Shown one piece after another: positions 1-7,900 of a DNA stretch of 46,519 nucleotides (positions are counted from its first letter, which is position 1; every line of letters starts with the position of its first letter). The translations under genes were made by a program, and so were the position numbers. The stretch covers positions 1-46,519 of the forward strand of contig NZ_BCVJ01000009.1 of the NCBI RefSeq assembly GCF_001591685.1. The letters run 5' to 3'. The stretch is from Ligilactobacillus murinus DSM 20452 = NBRC 14221. Its GTDB lineage: Bacteria; Bacillota; Bacilli; Lactobacillales; Lactobacillaceae. Below the pieces are notes generated by a model. It made no database searches. It was not told the origin of the DNA and was given only the letters and a program-made list of their open reading frames with translations.

Positions 1-111
1 AAGGCTGCATTCAATGCGTTATCACAAAATATTCAAAGGCGTATGATACATGCTTTAAACAGCATAATATCAAAAGAAAGTTTCATTGATTTGTCTGATT
101 ATAATCAGTGA
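1..111 (+). CDS. 3' end of an unidentified gene (partial)
   Basis: The first 36 codons of frame 1 are open and end in TGA at 109-111. The start lies outside the window. The visible C-terminus (ending in ...DLSDYNQ) is not recognisable as any family, and it does not resemble an integrase C-terminus. It is followed within about 15 bases by two C-runs resembling those found after the integrase at the right end. It may be flanking host DNA or the tail of a neighbouring element. It could also be an open frame by chance, since it is short. Confidence 0.3.
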   Translation, partial: KAAFNALSQNIQRRMIHALNSIISKESFIDLSDYNQ

Positions 112-121
112 TTATTTTATG

Positions 122-170
122 ATTTCCCCCAAAAGCCCCCCAAACTGTCACTGAATCAAAACCTCATTTA
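122..170. other. candidate left attachment/end region
   Basis: Two C-runs (cccccaaaa and ccccccaaa) are followed by an ATCAAA-like stretch and then CCTCATTTA at 162-170. The same order (two C-runs, ATCAAA, CCTCATTTA) occurs just downstream of the integrase at 46455-46511. Only 9 bases form an uninterrupted identical core, which is short for an attL/attR pair. The assignment is an inference from the shared layout and from the position at the two ends of the phage gene set. Confidence 0.25.
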
Positions 171-176
171 TGTATG

Positions 177-207
177 TAAAATACCCCGATCACCGAAGCA
201 ACCAGGG
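177..207 (-). terminator. intrinsic terminator of the Fst-like toxin mRNA
   Basis: On the minus strand a 10-bp stem (CCCTGGTTGC pairing with GTGATCGGGG, including G-U pairs) closes a TTCG tetraloop and is followed by TATTTT. It lies 12 bases after the toxin stop codon. The opposite strand does not form an equivalent stem, so it acts leftwards only. Confidence 0.7.
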
Positions 208-219
208 CGCTGTTATCTA

Positions 220-306
220 CTAACGGTTTTTCAACCAATCGTAGATAATATCTGAGATTAGATTGACGAGGATCGCCAATACTAGGTCAAATATGATTGA
301 GATCAT
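220..306 (-). CDS. Fst/Lpt-like type I toxin peptide (28 aa)
   Basis: This predicted membrane peptide of 28 residues has a central hydrophobic helix (residues 4-20, IIFDLVLAILVNLISDI) followed by YDWLKNR. That is the layout of the Fst/Ldr/Lpt family: 25-35 aa, one transmembrane segment and a W-L motif with a charged tail. I chose the internal ATG at 304-306, because a GGGGGTG ribosome binding site lies 9 bases before it and a good promoter lies just upstream. The longer frame starting at 423 would begin upstream of that promoter. The start codon and ribosome binding site lie inside a 21-bp element repeated at 416-435 on the transcript of the divergent antisense RNA. By analogy it inserts in the host membrane when unrepressed. 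The family proline is absent, so homology is argued from architecture rather than identity. Confidence 0.6.
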   Translation of the reverse strand: MISIIFDLVLAILVNLISDIIYDWLKNR

Positions 307-363
307 TAAGGGTACACCCCCTAACTGTGCATAGTGAAAATAGTCAGTTTTCTGCACATAGCT

Positions 364-393
364 ATTATACCCCAAAACATTGACACATTTGAA
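364..393 (-). promoter_or_regulatory. toxin promoter
   Basis: On the minus strand the -10 is a perfect TATAAT (364-369). The -35 is TTCAAA (388-393, 4 of 6 matches) with an 18-base spacer. Transcription would start near 357, giving a leader of about 50 nt before the toxin ATG. The promoter overlaps, back to back, the plus-strand antitoxin promoter. Confidence 0.55.
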
Positions 394-408
394 GATTTGT
401 TTTAACAT
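380..408 (+). promoter_or_regulatory. antitoxin RNA promoter
   Basis: A perfect -35 TTGACA (380-385), a 17-base spacer and -10 TAACAT (403-408, 5 of 6). The start would be near 415, immediately before the repeat copy at 416-435. It is closer to consensus at -35 than the toxin promoter, which fits an antitoxin RNA that must be in excess. Confidence 0.6.
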
Positions 409-414
409 ATGTAT

Positions 415-499
415 AGAGATCATTGGGGTACACCCAATAGCAAGCTAGTCACTTGCGACAGTCTTACCTTCCAACTTTATGTTGGGGGGTAATTTTTTT
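415..499 (+). ncRNA. predicted antisense antitoxin RNA (about 85 nt)
   Basis: The unit runs from the promoter above to a plus-strand terminator at 467-499 (CCTTCCAAC, loop TTTAT, GTTGGGGGG, then T7). No sensible ORF is contained in it. Its 5' part (416-435) repeats the plus-strand sequence of the toxin start region, so it can base-pair with toxin mRNA over about 20 nt including the ribosome binding site and AUG. The ends are predicted from promoter and terminator only. Confidence 0.5.
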
Positions 500-504
500 G
501 CACT

Positions 505-545
505 AAAAAAGCGCCACACTCGACATCAAATCGAACGTGGCGCTT
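505..545 (-). terminator. late operon terminator
   Basis: A perfect 9-bp stem (AAGCGCCAC/GTGGCGCTT) contains an inner TCGA/TCGA pairing. On the minus strand it is followed by six T. It lies 8 bases after the stop of the last late gene (xkdX-like), so it closes the leftward structural/lysis operon. Confidence 0.8.
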
Positions 546-552
546 AAATTAG

Positions 553-669
553 CTATTCATATTTTTTGCCAGTGATCGCTTCATACTGTTCAGCAGTGAT
601 AGCTTTCATCTTCACAAACTTCTTAATAGATAATCCTAGCTTGTACATTGCTTTACATACATTATACAT
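553..669 (-). CDS. XkdX family protein (38 aa)
   Basis: This very small protein has the typical XkdX layout: an N-terminal KLGL-like segment (YKLGLSIKKFV, residues 9-19) and a C-terminal TAEQYEAITGKKYE. Members are about 40-50 aa and are encoded directly after tail fibre genes of Bacillus and lactobacillus phages; their role is unknown but presumed structural or assembly-related. It starts at ATG 667-669, overlapping the end of the upstream gene by 8 bases (translational coupling). It is the last gene before the late terminator. Confidence 0.75.
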   Translation of the reverse strand: MYNVCKAMYKLGLSIKKFVKMKAITAEQYEAITGKKYE

Positions 670-937
670 CTTCTGTGTCACCACCTTCCAAAGCAGCCAA
701 ACGTGCTTCATGCTGTCCCATTTGAATAGCCAAATCGTTGATCAAATCTAAAAGATCAAGCTTTTCATTTGCACCAGTCCATTTTTCGCCATTCCAAACC
801 GGATCTTGAAGATTGTATGTTTTGTCGTTAAAATTTCGAACTGGTGGCAACTCAGTCGAGTTCGCTGGCTGGTTAGGTGCTTGCACTTCACCAATAAACT
901 CTTTTGTCACTGCGTCATACATATAATAGATAGACAT
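662..937 (-). CDS. small tail-fibre-associated protein
   Basis: A 91-residue protein. The N-terminus (MSIYYMYDAVTKEFIGEV) resembles short beta-rich proteins that follow fibre genes in lactobacillus phages. The middle has a WNGEKW-type segment and residues 57-85 form a likely coiled coil (LDLLDLINDLAIQMGQHEAR). The ribosome binding site GAAAGGAAG lies upstream of the ATG. It is likely a fibre-tip or fibre-assembly component. I recognise no precise family. Confidence 0.5.
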   Translation of the reverse strand: MSIYYMYDAVTKEFIGEVQAPNQPANSTELPPVRNFNDKTYNLQDPVWNGEKWTGANEKLDLLDLINDLAIQMGQHEARLAALEGGDTEDV

Positions 938-940
938 ATT

Positions 941-1987
941 TTAAACTTCCTTTCTCGTTGCTCCAAGGCTAAGCACGTCTGTTTCAGACCAGATACCCAA
1001 TTCAAACATGACTCTCGCAAACACTGGCTTGCGACCGTATGATCCTGCGTTAGTTCCTTCGTTACCAAAAGCATTGGACCAGTCGAACTTAGAAGCATTT
1101 TGCAGCGGATTGATTACTTTAGTCGCTGGTGACCAGTAATCGAAAACATCACTCTTGCTTCTGAACTTTTCGACTGTGATTGCCCCCCTTGACGCTCGAA
1201 TTACATTTGGAATTAGTGGCCAGCTATTGAAATCAGTTGTTGTTAAATTTTCTGCAAAACCGTACCCATAAACGGTTCCAGTTGTTTCGTATTCTGGGAA
1301 TTGCAAGCCACAGCCATTATCGAACCAAATCGTCCAAGGCACGGTTGTACGATCTAACGTCCACGCAGTCGGCGCATGTCTTACGCCAACATTCGCATTG
1401 CTTTCGCTTGGTTTCAAGCTATTAATAAAGTCTTGCTCTGATCCTGTGTTGCCTAAGTCTAGCCAAGTTTGATAAGCTGACTTTCCATCTTTTCCGTCAT
1501 GACCATTCAAGCCATCTTTGCCAGCTGGACCGGGATCGCCTTTATCCCCCTTAGGTCCGGGTTCACCTTGTGGACCAACGACAGGTACACCAGCCCCGCC
1601 GCTTTCGGCAAGTTCTTTCCTAAGTTGCTCGATTGTGATCGTGCTTAGCGTTGTACCTGTGAGATCGTTGAGTGTGCTGGACAATCGCAGTGTAATTTGC
1701 TTTTCGTCTGGATAGATATATAGCTTGTCATTGCGATACATCCAAATTTCTAAGCGATAGTCATCCGCAGGCAGATCAGCAAACTTGGCGCTATCGATCG
1801 TGATCGCACCGTTTTCGACATCAGGTTCAATATCGAGCAAAAAGCCTGTCCTGTTGCCGATTTTTACGGTGATCTTATCGTTTTCTGACACGATAGTCTG
1901 CTTGTTGTCGTCAAACAGCAAAAGTTCATAAATCCGACTTGTATCACGAGCTTTTTGCAGACTATTGTTGATCGTTACTCTTCGCAT
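941..1987 (-). CDS. BppU-like baseplate/tail fibre protein with collagen-like repeat
   Basis: The N-terminal about 120 residues (a beta-rich region with RIYELLLFDDN and the LEIW pattern) match the BppU-type N-terminal domain that anchors fibres to the siphophage baseplate. A collagen-like Gly-X-Y stretch follows (about residues 135-170, GPQGEPGPKGDKG...), then a GKSAYQTWLDLGNTGS segment common after such repeats. The C-terminal about 150 residues are probably the receptor-binding head (W-rich, DNGCGLQFP). I place the start at ATG 1985-1987, behind AGGTGA, rather than at an in-frame GTG three codons earlier that abuts the lysin stop. The host-specific part is at the C-terminus, so a neighbouring strain may differ there. 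Confidence 0.6.
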   Translation of the reverse strand: MRRVTINNSLQKARDTSRIYELLLFDDNKQTIVSENDKITVKIGNRTGFLLDIEPDVENGAITIDSAKFADLPADDYRLEIWMYRNDKLYIYPDEKQITLRLSSTLNDLTGTTLSTITIEQLRKELAESGGAGVPVVGPQGEPGPKGDKGDPGPAGKDGLNGHDGKDGKSAYQTWLDLGNTGSEQDFINSLKPSESNANVGVRHAPTAWTLDRTTVPWTIWFDNGCGLQFPEYETTGTVYGYGFAENLTTTDFNSWPLIPNVIRASRGAITVEKFRSKSDVFDYWSPATKVINPLQNASKFDWSNAFGNEGTNAGSYGRKPVFARVMFELGIWSETDVLSLGATRKEV

Positions 1988-1996
1988 AGCGATCAC

Positions 1997-3349
1997 CTAA
2001 TAGCGCAAGTTTTGGCCGGGATAAATTAGGTTGGCGTTTCTAATCCCGTTCATGCTTTGTAGATGCGATACTGTTGTACCTAAGCGACTAGCGATCGTGC
2101 TTAGATTATCACCAATACGCACGGTGTATACGCTCATGATTGTTGCTTGACCGCTAACTTTAAGAATTTGACCAGGGAAAATCAAATTTGCATTGCGAAT
2201 GTTATTAACGCTCTGTAATGCGCTAACTGTTGTACCAAAGCGTGCTGCGATCGCACTTAAGCTGTCACCAGAGCGCACTGTGTACGTACTTGCTGTAGCT
2301 TGCGTGCTATTTTGCTTAGCTGTCGATAAGATCTCAACGTTAGCGCGATCGATCCACGACATGATGTCCTTGAGTAAGACTTTGTTGCCACTTGTTTGAA
2401 TAACTTCATAGCTGTTTCCTTTGACCCAATCTGGAATACCCGCACCATTACTCCAAGTCTTAGCACTAAAGTTAACTTTGACTGTGTAACCAGATTTGAT
2501 GTCTTTCTTAGGTGTGTTATCAGCCACAATTCCGTCTTTAACAGCATCTGGCTTAGTGATTGGCTTTTCAGCGTCACCATGACGATAGCCATTCTTCGTT
2601 ACGCCTAAAAGATCAACGTTATAATCAAGCCCGCCATACCGAGCAGTTGAAGAAAACTGCCACATTGCAACCCCGGGCATAGATGGAAAATACGGCCACA
2701 GCGGTTGATCATTGATCGCCGATGTAGGATAAGATGCTACCCAAATACAATTGGGAAACTCTGCTAAAATACGATCCAAATCAAGATACTGCTTAGCAAA
2801 CCATTTACCAGTATATAACAGTGGTGTATATCCAGCGTCACGAACTCGACGCATGCCGTACAACACATTATCTGTGTTTGCCTTTACATTAGACGTTGCA
2901 CCTTGCTCGTAATCAAGCGCAACGATAGAGCGTTTTGGCGTCTGGATCTTAGGCAAATGATAATTCAACATACGTGCAGTTTGCATCTGATTAGACCCTG
3001 TCTCCATCCAGATGTAGGTGTGCATGCGCAGACCCATCGCAATACCTGTGCTGACTTGTGTCTTATACGTCCACTGATCATAAATCTCATTGCCCACAGC
3101 ACCACCGATCTGCGCGATGCTGAACGTATCACTACCTTTGACTTTTTGAGCGTTTGGGCCTTGGTACTTAGAAGTATCAGTGCCAAATTCACGTTCATCA
3201 GCTGTAATAGTATCAGCAGTTACAAGCTTTTGAACTACTTGGGGTGTACTCGAAAAAGTATCAGTTGCATATTCTGCAATCGTCGGTCCAGAAATAAAAA
3301 GAGCCGTTGATGCAACGACTCCCAACAATAATTTTCTCAACTGCTTCAA
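1997..3349 (-). CDS. secreted GH25 endolysin with LysM repeats
   Basis: This N-acetylmuramidase cleaves the peptidoglycan glycan backbone at lysis. A signal peptide spans residues 1-25 (basic start, hydrophobic core [15 protein letters not shown]). A GH25 domain spans about 53-250, with candidate catalytic residues D58 (GTDTSKYQG), D146/E148 (ALDYEQG) and D242. An SH3-like wall-binding segment follows at about 285-340, then two LysM repeats at 354-399 and 406-450. The signal peptide suggests Sec-dependent export, as in phage fOg44, so the holin would trigger or activate it rather than release it. It starts directly after the holin gene and is followed at once by the fibre gene. Confidence 0.9.
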   Translation of the reverse strand: MKQLRKLLLGVVASTALFISGPTIAEYATDTFSSTPQVVQKLVTADTITADEREFGTDTSKYQGPNAQKVKGSDTFSIAQIGGAVGNEIYDQWTYKTQVSTGIAMGLRMHTYIWMETGSNQMQTARMLNYHLPKIQTPKRSIVALDYEQGATSNVKANTDNVLYGMRRVRDAGYTPLLYTGKWFAKQYLDLDRILAEFPNCIWVASYPTSAINDQPLWPYFPSMPGVAMWQFSSTARYGGLDYNVDLLGVTKNGYRHGDAEKPITKPDAVKDGIVADNTPKKDIKSGYTVKVNFSAKTWSNGAGIPDWVKGNSYEVIQTSGNKVLLKDIMSWIDRANVEILSTAKQNSTQATASTYTVRSGDSLSAIAARFGTTVSALQSVNNIRNANLIFPGQILKVSGQATIMSVYTVRIGDNLSTIASRLGTTVSHLQSMNGIRNANLIYPGQNLRY

Positions 3350-3697
3350 TTAGTCCGCCCCCTTGTCTTTTTGCGGGTACTGCTTCAACAAATCACGCTG
3401 TTTAGCGTAGGCTTGTTCTACTGCGTTTACGATGATCTGTTCATCTTTTACGGTGAACCCCGCGTTAGAAAGCGCCTGAACAACAGTCTGCACTGCATGA
3501 TTTTTCTTAGCCACTCCAGTAAGATATTCGGTGACGCCCAATTTTTGAGCGGCTACCACAGCATCTTTTGCCAGTGGCTCGAGCACATTGAAGATCGTCC
3601 GAGCTTGCTCATTTTTCTTGATCTCGTTCCCTACAAAAGCTACCACTGCTGTTAGCACGGTCACAAGCGTAGTTACAACTACATCAGTAAAATTCAT
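3350..3697 (-). CDS. LL-H family holin
   Basis: A 115-residue protein with one clear N-terminal transmembrane helix (VVVTTLVTVLTAVVAFVGNEI, about residues 6-26) and a long charged C-terminal region (NAVEQAYAKQRDLLKQ). This is the pattern of the LL-H phage holin family. It is directly upstream of the endolysin. The start overlaps the stop of the small membrane protein gene by 4 bases. It controls the timing of membrane depolarisation and lysis. Confidence 0.8.
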   Translation of the reverse strand: MNFTDVVVTTLVTVLTAVVAFVGNEIKKNEQARTIFNVLEPLAKDAVVAAQKLGVTEYLTGVAKKNHAVQTVVQALSNAGFTVKDEQIIVNAVEQAYAKQRDLLKQYPQKDKGAD

Positions 3698-3876
3698 TGC
3701 TTCTTTTCTCCTTTTTTCAATTTTGATTTGAGCTTAGCGTTTTCTTTTCTAAGCTTCTCTAATTCGCTGATATCATCTTCCTTATCAGCTTTTCTGCTAT
3801 TAGCAGATGCTGTGATGTAAGCCACAATTATAGAACCAAGCGTACTAATCACAGCGACCCACACTTGGTCAGTCAC
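3694..3876 (-). CDS. small membrane-coiled-coil protein, lysis module
   Basis: Sixty residues: an N-terminal transmembrane helix (VWVAVISTLGSIIVAYI) followed by a highly charged coiled coil (KADKEDDISELEKLRKENAKLKSKL). The position just before the holin gene, overlapping it by 4 bases, suggests a second holin or antiholin. I see no family name with certainty. Confidence 0.6.
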   Translation of the reverse strand: MTDQVWVAVISTLGSIIVAYITASANSRKADKEDDISELEKLRKENAKLKSKLKKGEKKQ

Positions 3877-3882
3877 AAACCA

Positions 3883-4260
3883 TCACTCCCAACGCAATTC
3901 AATCACTATTCCAATTAGTACGAAAAACGAATAAATTCCCGGAAAACTAAGATAAACACCACGAAGCGCATCATTCGCGCAAAACGACAAGAAAAACGCC
4001 AGCCAAACAAAAGTTAGCGTACTCGTCATGATCTGTTTATAGTACAAGTGTTTGATGTCCCACAAAGCAAACACCAATGCGATCGTACCGACCACTGCAA
4101 GCATAAAAATGAACGGTGGATCATCAAGTGTAGCCAACGGACTATGATCCCAGTCAAAAATACCTGTTGACCGCTTAACGATAAAGAAAAACGCCAGAGA
4201 ATAAGTCTCCAGCGCTTTTAACAGCCAAAAACGATTTTTCCTAATATTTTTTAGCATCAT
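3883..4260 (-). CDS. polytopic membrane protein in lysis module
   Basis: A protein of 125 residues with about four hydrophobic segments (residues about 15-30, 48-66, 75-95, 101-121 of the chosen form). I start it at ATG 4258-4260, behind GAAAGGA. The longer frame opening at 4305 overlaps the upstream gene and has no good ribosome binding site. The context (between tail genes and holin) suggests a role in lysis or superinfection exclusion, but no motif decides this. Confidence 0.5.
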   Translation of the reverse strand: MMLKNIRKNRFWLLKALETYSLAFFFIVKRSTGIFDWDHSPLATLDDPPFIFMLAVVGTIALVFALWDIKHLYYKQIMTSTLTFVWLAFFLSFCANDALRGVYLSFPGIYSFFVLIGIVIELRWE

Positions 4261-4297
4261 TATTCCTTTCTTCCGCCCACCCACCGCAGCATTTTCT

Positions 4298-4537
4298 TTA
4301 TTCATCTGTTGCAGAAACTAATTTAACAAGTTTCTTATGCGCGATATCTTGAATTTTTTTGCGGTTCAAATCATCTAATGTGACACCTTCATCTAGGTCA
4401 TCAGTAGTAACGTTGACAGAACCATTGATGTAATTATCTCGATTATCATCGTGCCCTTCAAAATTGACGTCGATTCGTGTCGTGTTTCCTTTTGCGTCAA
4501 AGCGATATTGTAAGCCATTCATTGTATTTTTAAACAT
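4298..4537 (-). CDS. small conserved tail-region protein, unknown function
   Basis: Seventy-nine residues, hydrophilic and acidic. It begins MFKNTMNGLQYRFDAKGNTT and contains a beta-rich first half. The ribosome binding site GGAAGG precedes the ATG. It sits between a DUF1617-like gene and the lysis module, where lactobacillus phages often carry such short genes. No function can be assigned. Confidence 0.5.
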   Translation of the reverse strand: MFKNTMNGLQYRFDAKGNTTRIDVNFEGHDDNRDNYINGSVNVTTDDLDEGVTLDDLNRKKIQDIAHKKLVKLVSATDE

Positions 4538-4538
4538 A

Positions 4539-4970
4539 TTAGTTACCTTCCTTTTCTAATTTTTCCAATTCATCCATCAAAAGATCATAAATAAGAGCTG
4601 TTTGATTATCTAATTCGTACGGATAATCTAACAACTCTTGATATAATGCGTTGAATTTTTCTAAATATTCTGTGCAGTTGATCACTGCTTTTTCGTTCAT
4701 CACCTCTTGTAACTCAGCATTAAGCTTGCCCACATCACCTCCTTTTTTTAGAACACGATCGCCATTTTCCATTTTAAAATTACCATTTCCATCGGTTTCG
4801 TAGTAGGCCTTACGTACATCATCAAGCTCTTCATTGTACTCTTTATTCTTATCAAAAATCAGTTTGAACAACTTAGAACGACCGCGAGAAGCGCGTGCTT
4901 TAAGTTTTAGCTCTCCCAAAAAGTTTGCAATTGGGGCTAATTCATAGTTTTTAAATTCAAGTGTTTGCAT
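4539..4970 (-). CDS. DUF1617 family protein
   Basis: A protein of 143 residues starting MQTLEFKNYELAPIANFL, the characteristic DUF1617 opening found downstream of the tail-tip gene in lactobacillus and lactococcal phages. It is mostly alpha-helical with coiled-coil segments. The start codon overlaps the stop of the tail hub gene (TAATG) with AGGAGG upstream, so it is translationally coupled. Its role is unknown; the position suggests a tail-tip assembly or structural role. Confidence 0.65.
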   Translation of the reverse strand: MQTLEFKNYELAPIANFLGELKLKARASRGRSKLFKLIFDKNKEYNEELDDVRKAYYETDGNGNFKMENGDRVLKKGGDVGKLNAELQEVMNEKAVINCTEYLEKFNALYQELLDYPYELDNQTALIYDLLMDELEKLEKEGN

Positions 4971-7900
4971 TATTTTGTTCCTCCTATTAAATTCACATCG
5001 ACTTTATCAAGTCGCACATTTTCATATTGTTTACGTTTTGCCTTGATCTCATACGACACAGATAAGTTTGGCACGTTTGACTCGATCACAAAGTAATCTC
5101 GAGCCATTTCAGATACCCACGCATATCCGTTACTGTAGCTAGACACGAATACATGGTAATCAATATCAGTATTGATTGTTTCTAAAAATAGCGGATCAAT
5201 CATGATCTTTACACGTTTAGAAGTTCCAGTATTCGCCTTGGCGATATCACCAAAGTAGTATTCTGCCGTTTCATAAGCGTTGATAGCTGTCTTTCCTTGC
5301 GAAGTATCGACAATAGAGTTTTTAGCACCTTGAACACCTAAACGCCCTAAAACTGTTAATCCCCCATTTCCAATCATCGTTTCACCTAATGGATGAATAT
5401 AAACTCCATTACCAGAAATAGAGACATTTTGACCTCTTTCTCTATCACTCCCCCGTCCGTTCCATGTATTACTACCTATCGAAATTGTCGGTCGAGTTCC
5501 CAATATATTTGAACTATCTGGTTCACCAGCTGTCATCCGTAATGGACCATCACTTTTAAATATAACTTTGCCATCCGATCCCATCGTTAGTCCAGCTCCA
5601 ATAATGCCTCCTGAAGAAAAAATACTGTCTCCAGAACTATAATTGGAAGTTCCTATTTCTACGTACTCACCAACAGAAATATTTACCTTCTCTGCGTGCA
5701 TACCTATTCCTTCGCCTTCGATATAGATACTCTGGTTGGAACCATTCATAATATCATTAACGCTCCCTCTAAAAAAAGTCCCAACCGTTATTTGTGGTCG
5801 GATCGTATAATTATTTTCACTAGGAAGTTTGCCACCGAACAAAACAACGTCTTTTTCAGCACCTAAAATCAATTGTCCATTTCCGCCGACTAATCCCGAC
5901 CCCCTAGTCGCATATTTTTCTGGTCCAAACCACAGCCTACTTTCAGCTGAAAATTCCTGCGTTCTGAGCGAAAATCCTTTAGTTCCTAAAATATCAATTC
6001 CTCCGTAATTTGCTTCTGTAATATCATTATTTTTTGATATTCTCCCATACTTTGTCAAATCGTTATTTATGAGAAATGCGCGTTTCGAAGTCAATTCAAG
6101 AGAACCATCTCTCAAAAAAATACCTTCGTCATTTTCATTGACTGTTGAAAAAGCGCCTTTATTTACATAAAGTTTTGCACCAGTCGTATCACTAGATGAT
6201 ATTTCACCAGTATCTATATCAATAGCAAAACTATTATCTGCTTTTGCTATCTTTCCACGTCGAAATTGGACAAGACCATTATCCAAATTGATACTTAAGT
6301 TTTGTCCATTAATAGTACCAGATGTAATATTATTAGCGTTGAGATTAGTAACATTAACAGTACGTCCGTTGATCGTGCCACCATTGATCTTATCAGCTGA
6401 TAAACTAGCGATCGCTGCACTTGGAATAAATGCTCTACCGCTAAAAACGACACTCTCAGCATCAAGATAGATCTTATTTGATTGGATAAGTGTCCGACCT
6501 GCCTGAATGTTGATTTGAGATAACAACTCATTCTTTTGAACACGCAAGTTAATCGCTTGATTTAGTTCATTCTTTATAGCTGTGATTGCTACTGTTGTAT
6601 CTTCTGGTGCTGGGGCCCATGGAGTAGCCTTGTTTCCTTCTTCGATCTTGAAATCCCACACCTCAAGATTTTTAACTCTGGATAGTTCTATACAATTTAT
6701 ATACAAGACTTGTCCCACATCAGTAAAACTTGCCAATGTATGAAACTTTTTCTCAACTCTTAACACTTTCCCTGCCTTCAGATCTAAATCATATCCGGGG
6801 TCGCTCGTTGAAATTGAGTTTTGAGAATTAGCACCTCTAACATCAACGATTGCATGTGCTTTTATTGATGTATCGCCTCGAAGATTAAAGCTAATCACAT
6901 AATCTGTATCAGGCTTAAACTTACTTAAATCAACATTCTTACCAATAACAAACCAACCGTTAGCAGGCGCTGGTCTAGTATTTTTGACAAGAATTCCACG
7001 AACGCCATAAATGTTTTTTTCAGCAAATGAGGCTACACCGAATTTATTTTCAACGTACAAATCTCTCGTACCCTGATTTGTAAGTGGAACTAAGTTAGTC
7101 CCGCCAATTTGTAAATTTGTCAATGCCAATTGCCATTGATCAGCTTTTTGATCAACATAAGATAAATCAGCTTTATTAGCCACAGTTGAATTAATACCAT
7201 TCACTTTGACATCAAGGGCTGCGTACTTCTCCGACAACACACCTAAAGACTTGTTATCTTGGGTGTACGGCAAATAAGAACTGCTAAATGACATCATAGG
7301 TTGGTTGAAGATGACATTTCCTACCTTATATGTCCATAACCTGAGAGTAGCAAATTTAGCATTGGAGGGCACTTCAACATCATTTACATAGAGCAATTTT
7401 GCAAAACCATTTGAAATATTATTTACTCTTGATGTTGTCTGAGATACACGTTTAATTTCATTGCCACTAGTTTCATCAGGATAAAATACGATCTCCATCC
7501 CTGCATCACAACTATTAGTAATAGTGTCGGTCACATGCAACTGAACACTAGCAGAAATCCGTTGCCGATTTAAAACCTTAAATCTCTTACTTTGCGACAA
7601 AAGTGTGCTGGTTGGCGCAGATGAGTTTCTAAATGCCAATCCATTTGATCCTTGCCAGCTATCCCACTCGTTATTAGCAAATAAAATAGTACCTGCTGGG
7701 TTGTTGCCGATGTTGGACCAGCCTTCTGCGTCATTGATGAACTCTGAATTATAAACTAAGTTCTGAACACCTAGATTAGAGATTTTATCGTTGATCTTAG
7801 ATGTTTCAGCAGCATTAAGCGAGATTCCGTTTTGCAAGACATCTAAAGTAACTTTGTTGGCTTTGAGTGTATTATTTACTGTTGTGAATTCATTATCTAT

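Larger units (their letters stand above)
299..435. repeat. direct repeat pair linking toxin start site and antitoxin RNA
   Basis: Copy 1 (299-319, gagatcattaagggtacaccc) and copy 2 (416-435, gagatcattggggtacaccc) differ by one substitution and one indel. Copy 1, read on the minus strand, is the toxin ribosome binding site plus ATG. Copy 2 lies at the 5' end of the predicted plus-strand RNA, so that RNA is complementary to the toxin initiation region. Confidence 0.75.

Noticed and set aside
220-423. 67-residue version of the Fst-like frame starting at 423
   Set aside because: Its start lies upstream of the TATAAT promoter; the internal ATG at 306 has promoter, ribosome binding site and family-like length.
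2903-3310. 135-codon plus-strand frame within the endolysin gene
   Set aside because: It is a shadow of the GH25 coding sequence, with no ribosome binding site and no recognisable domain.
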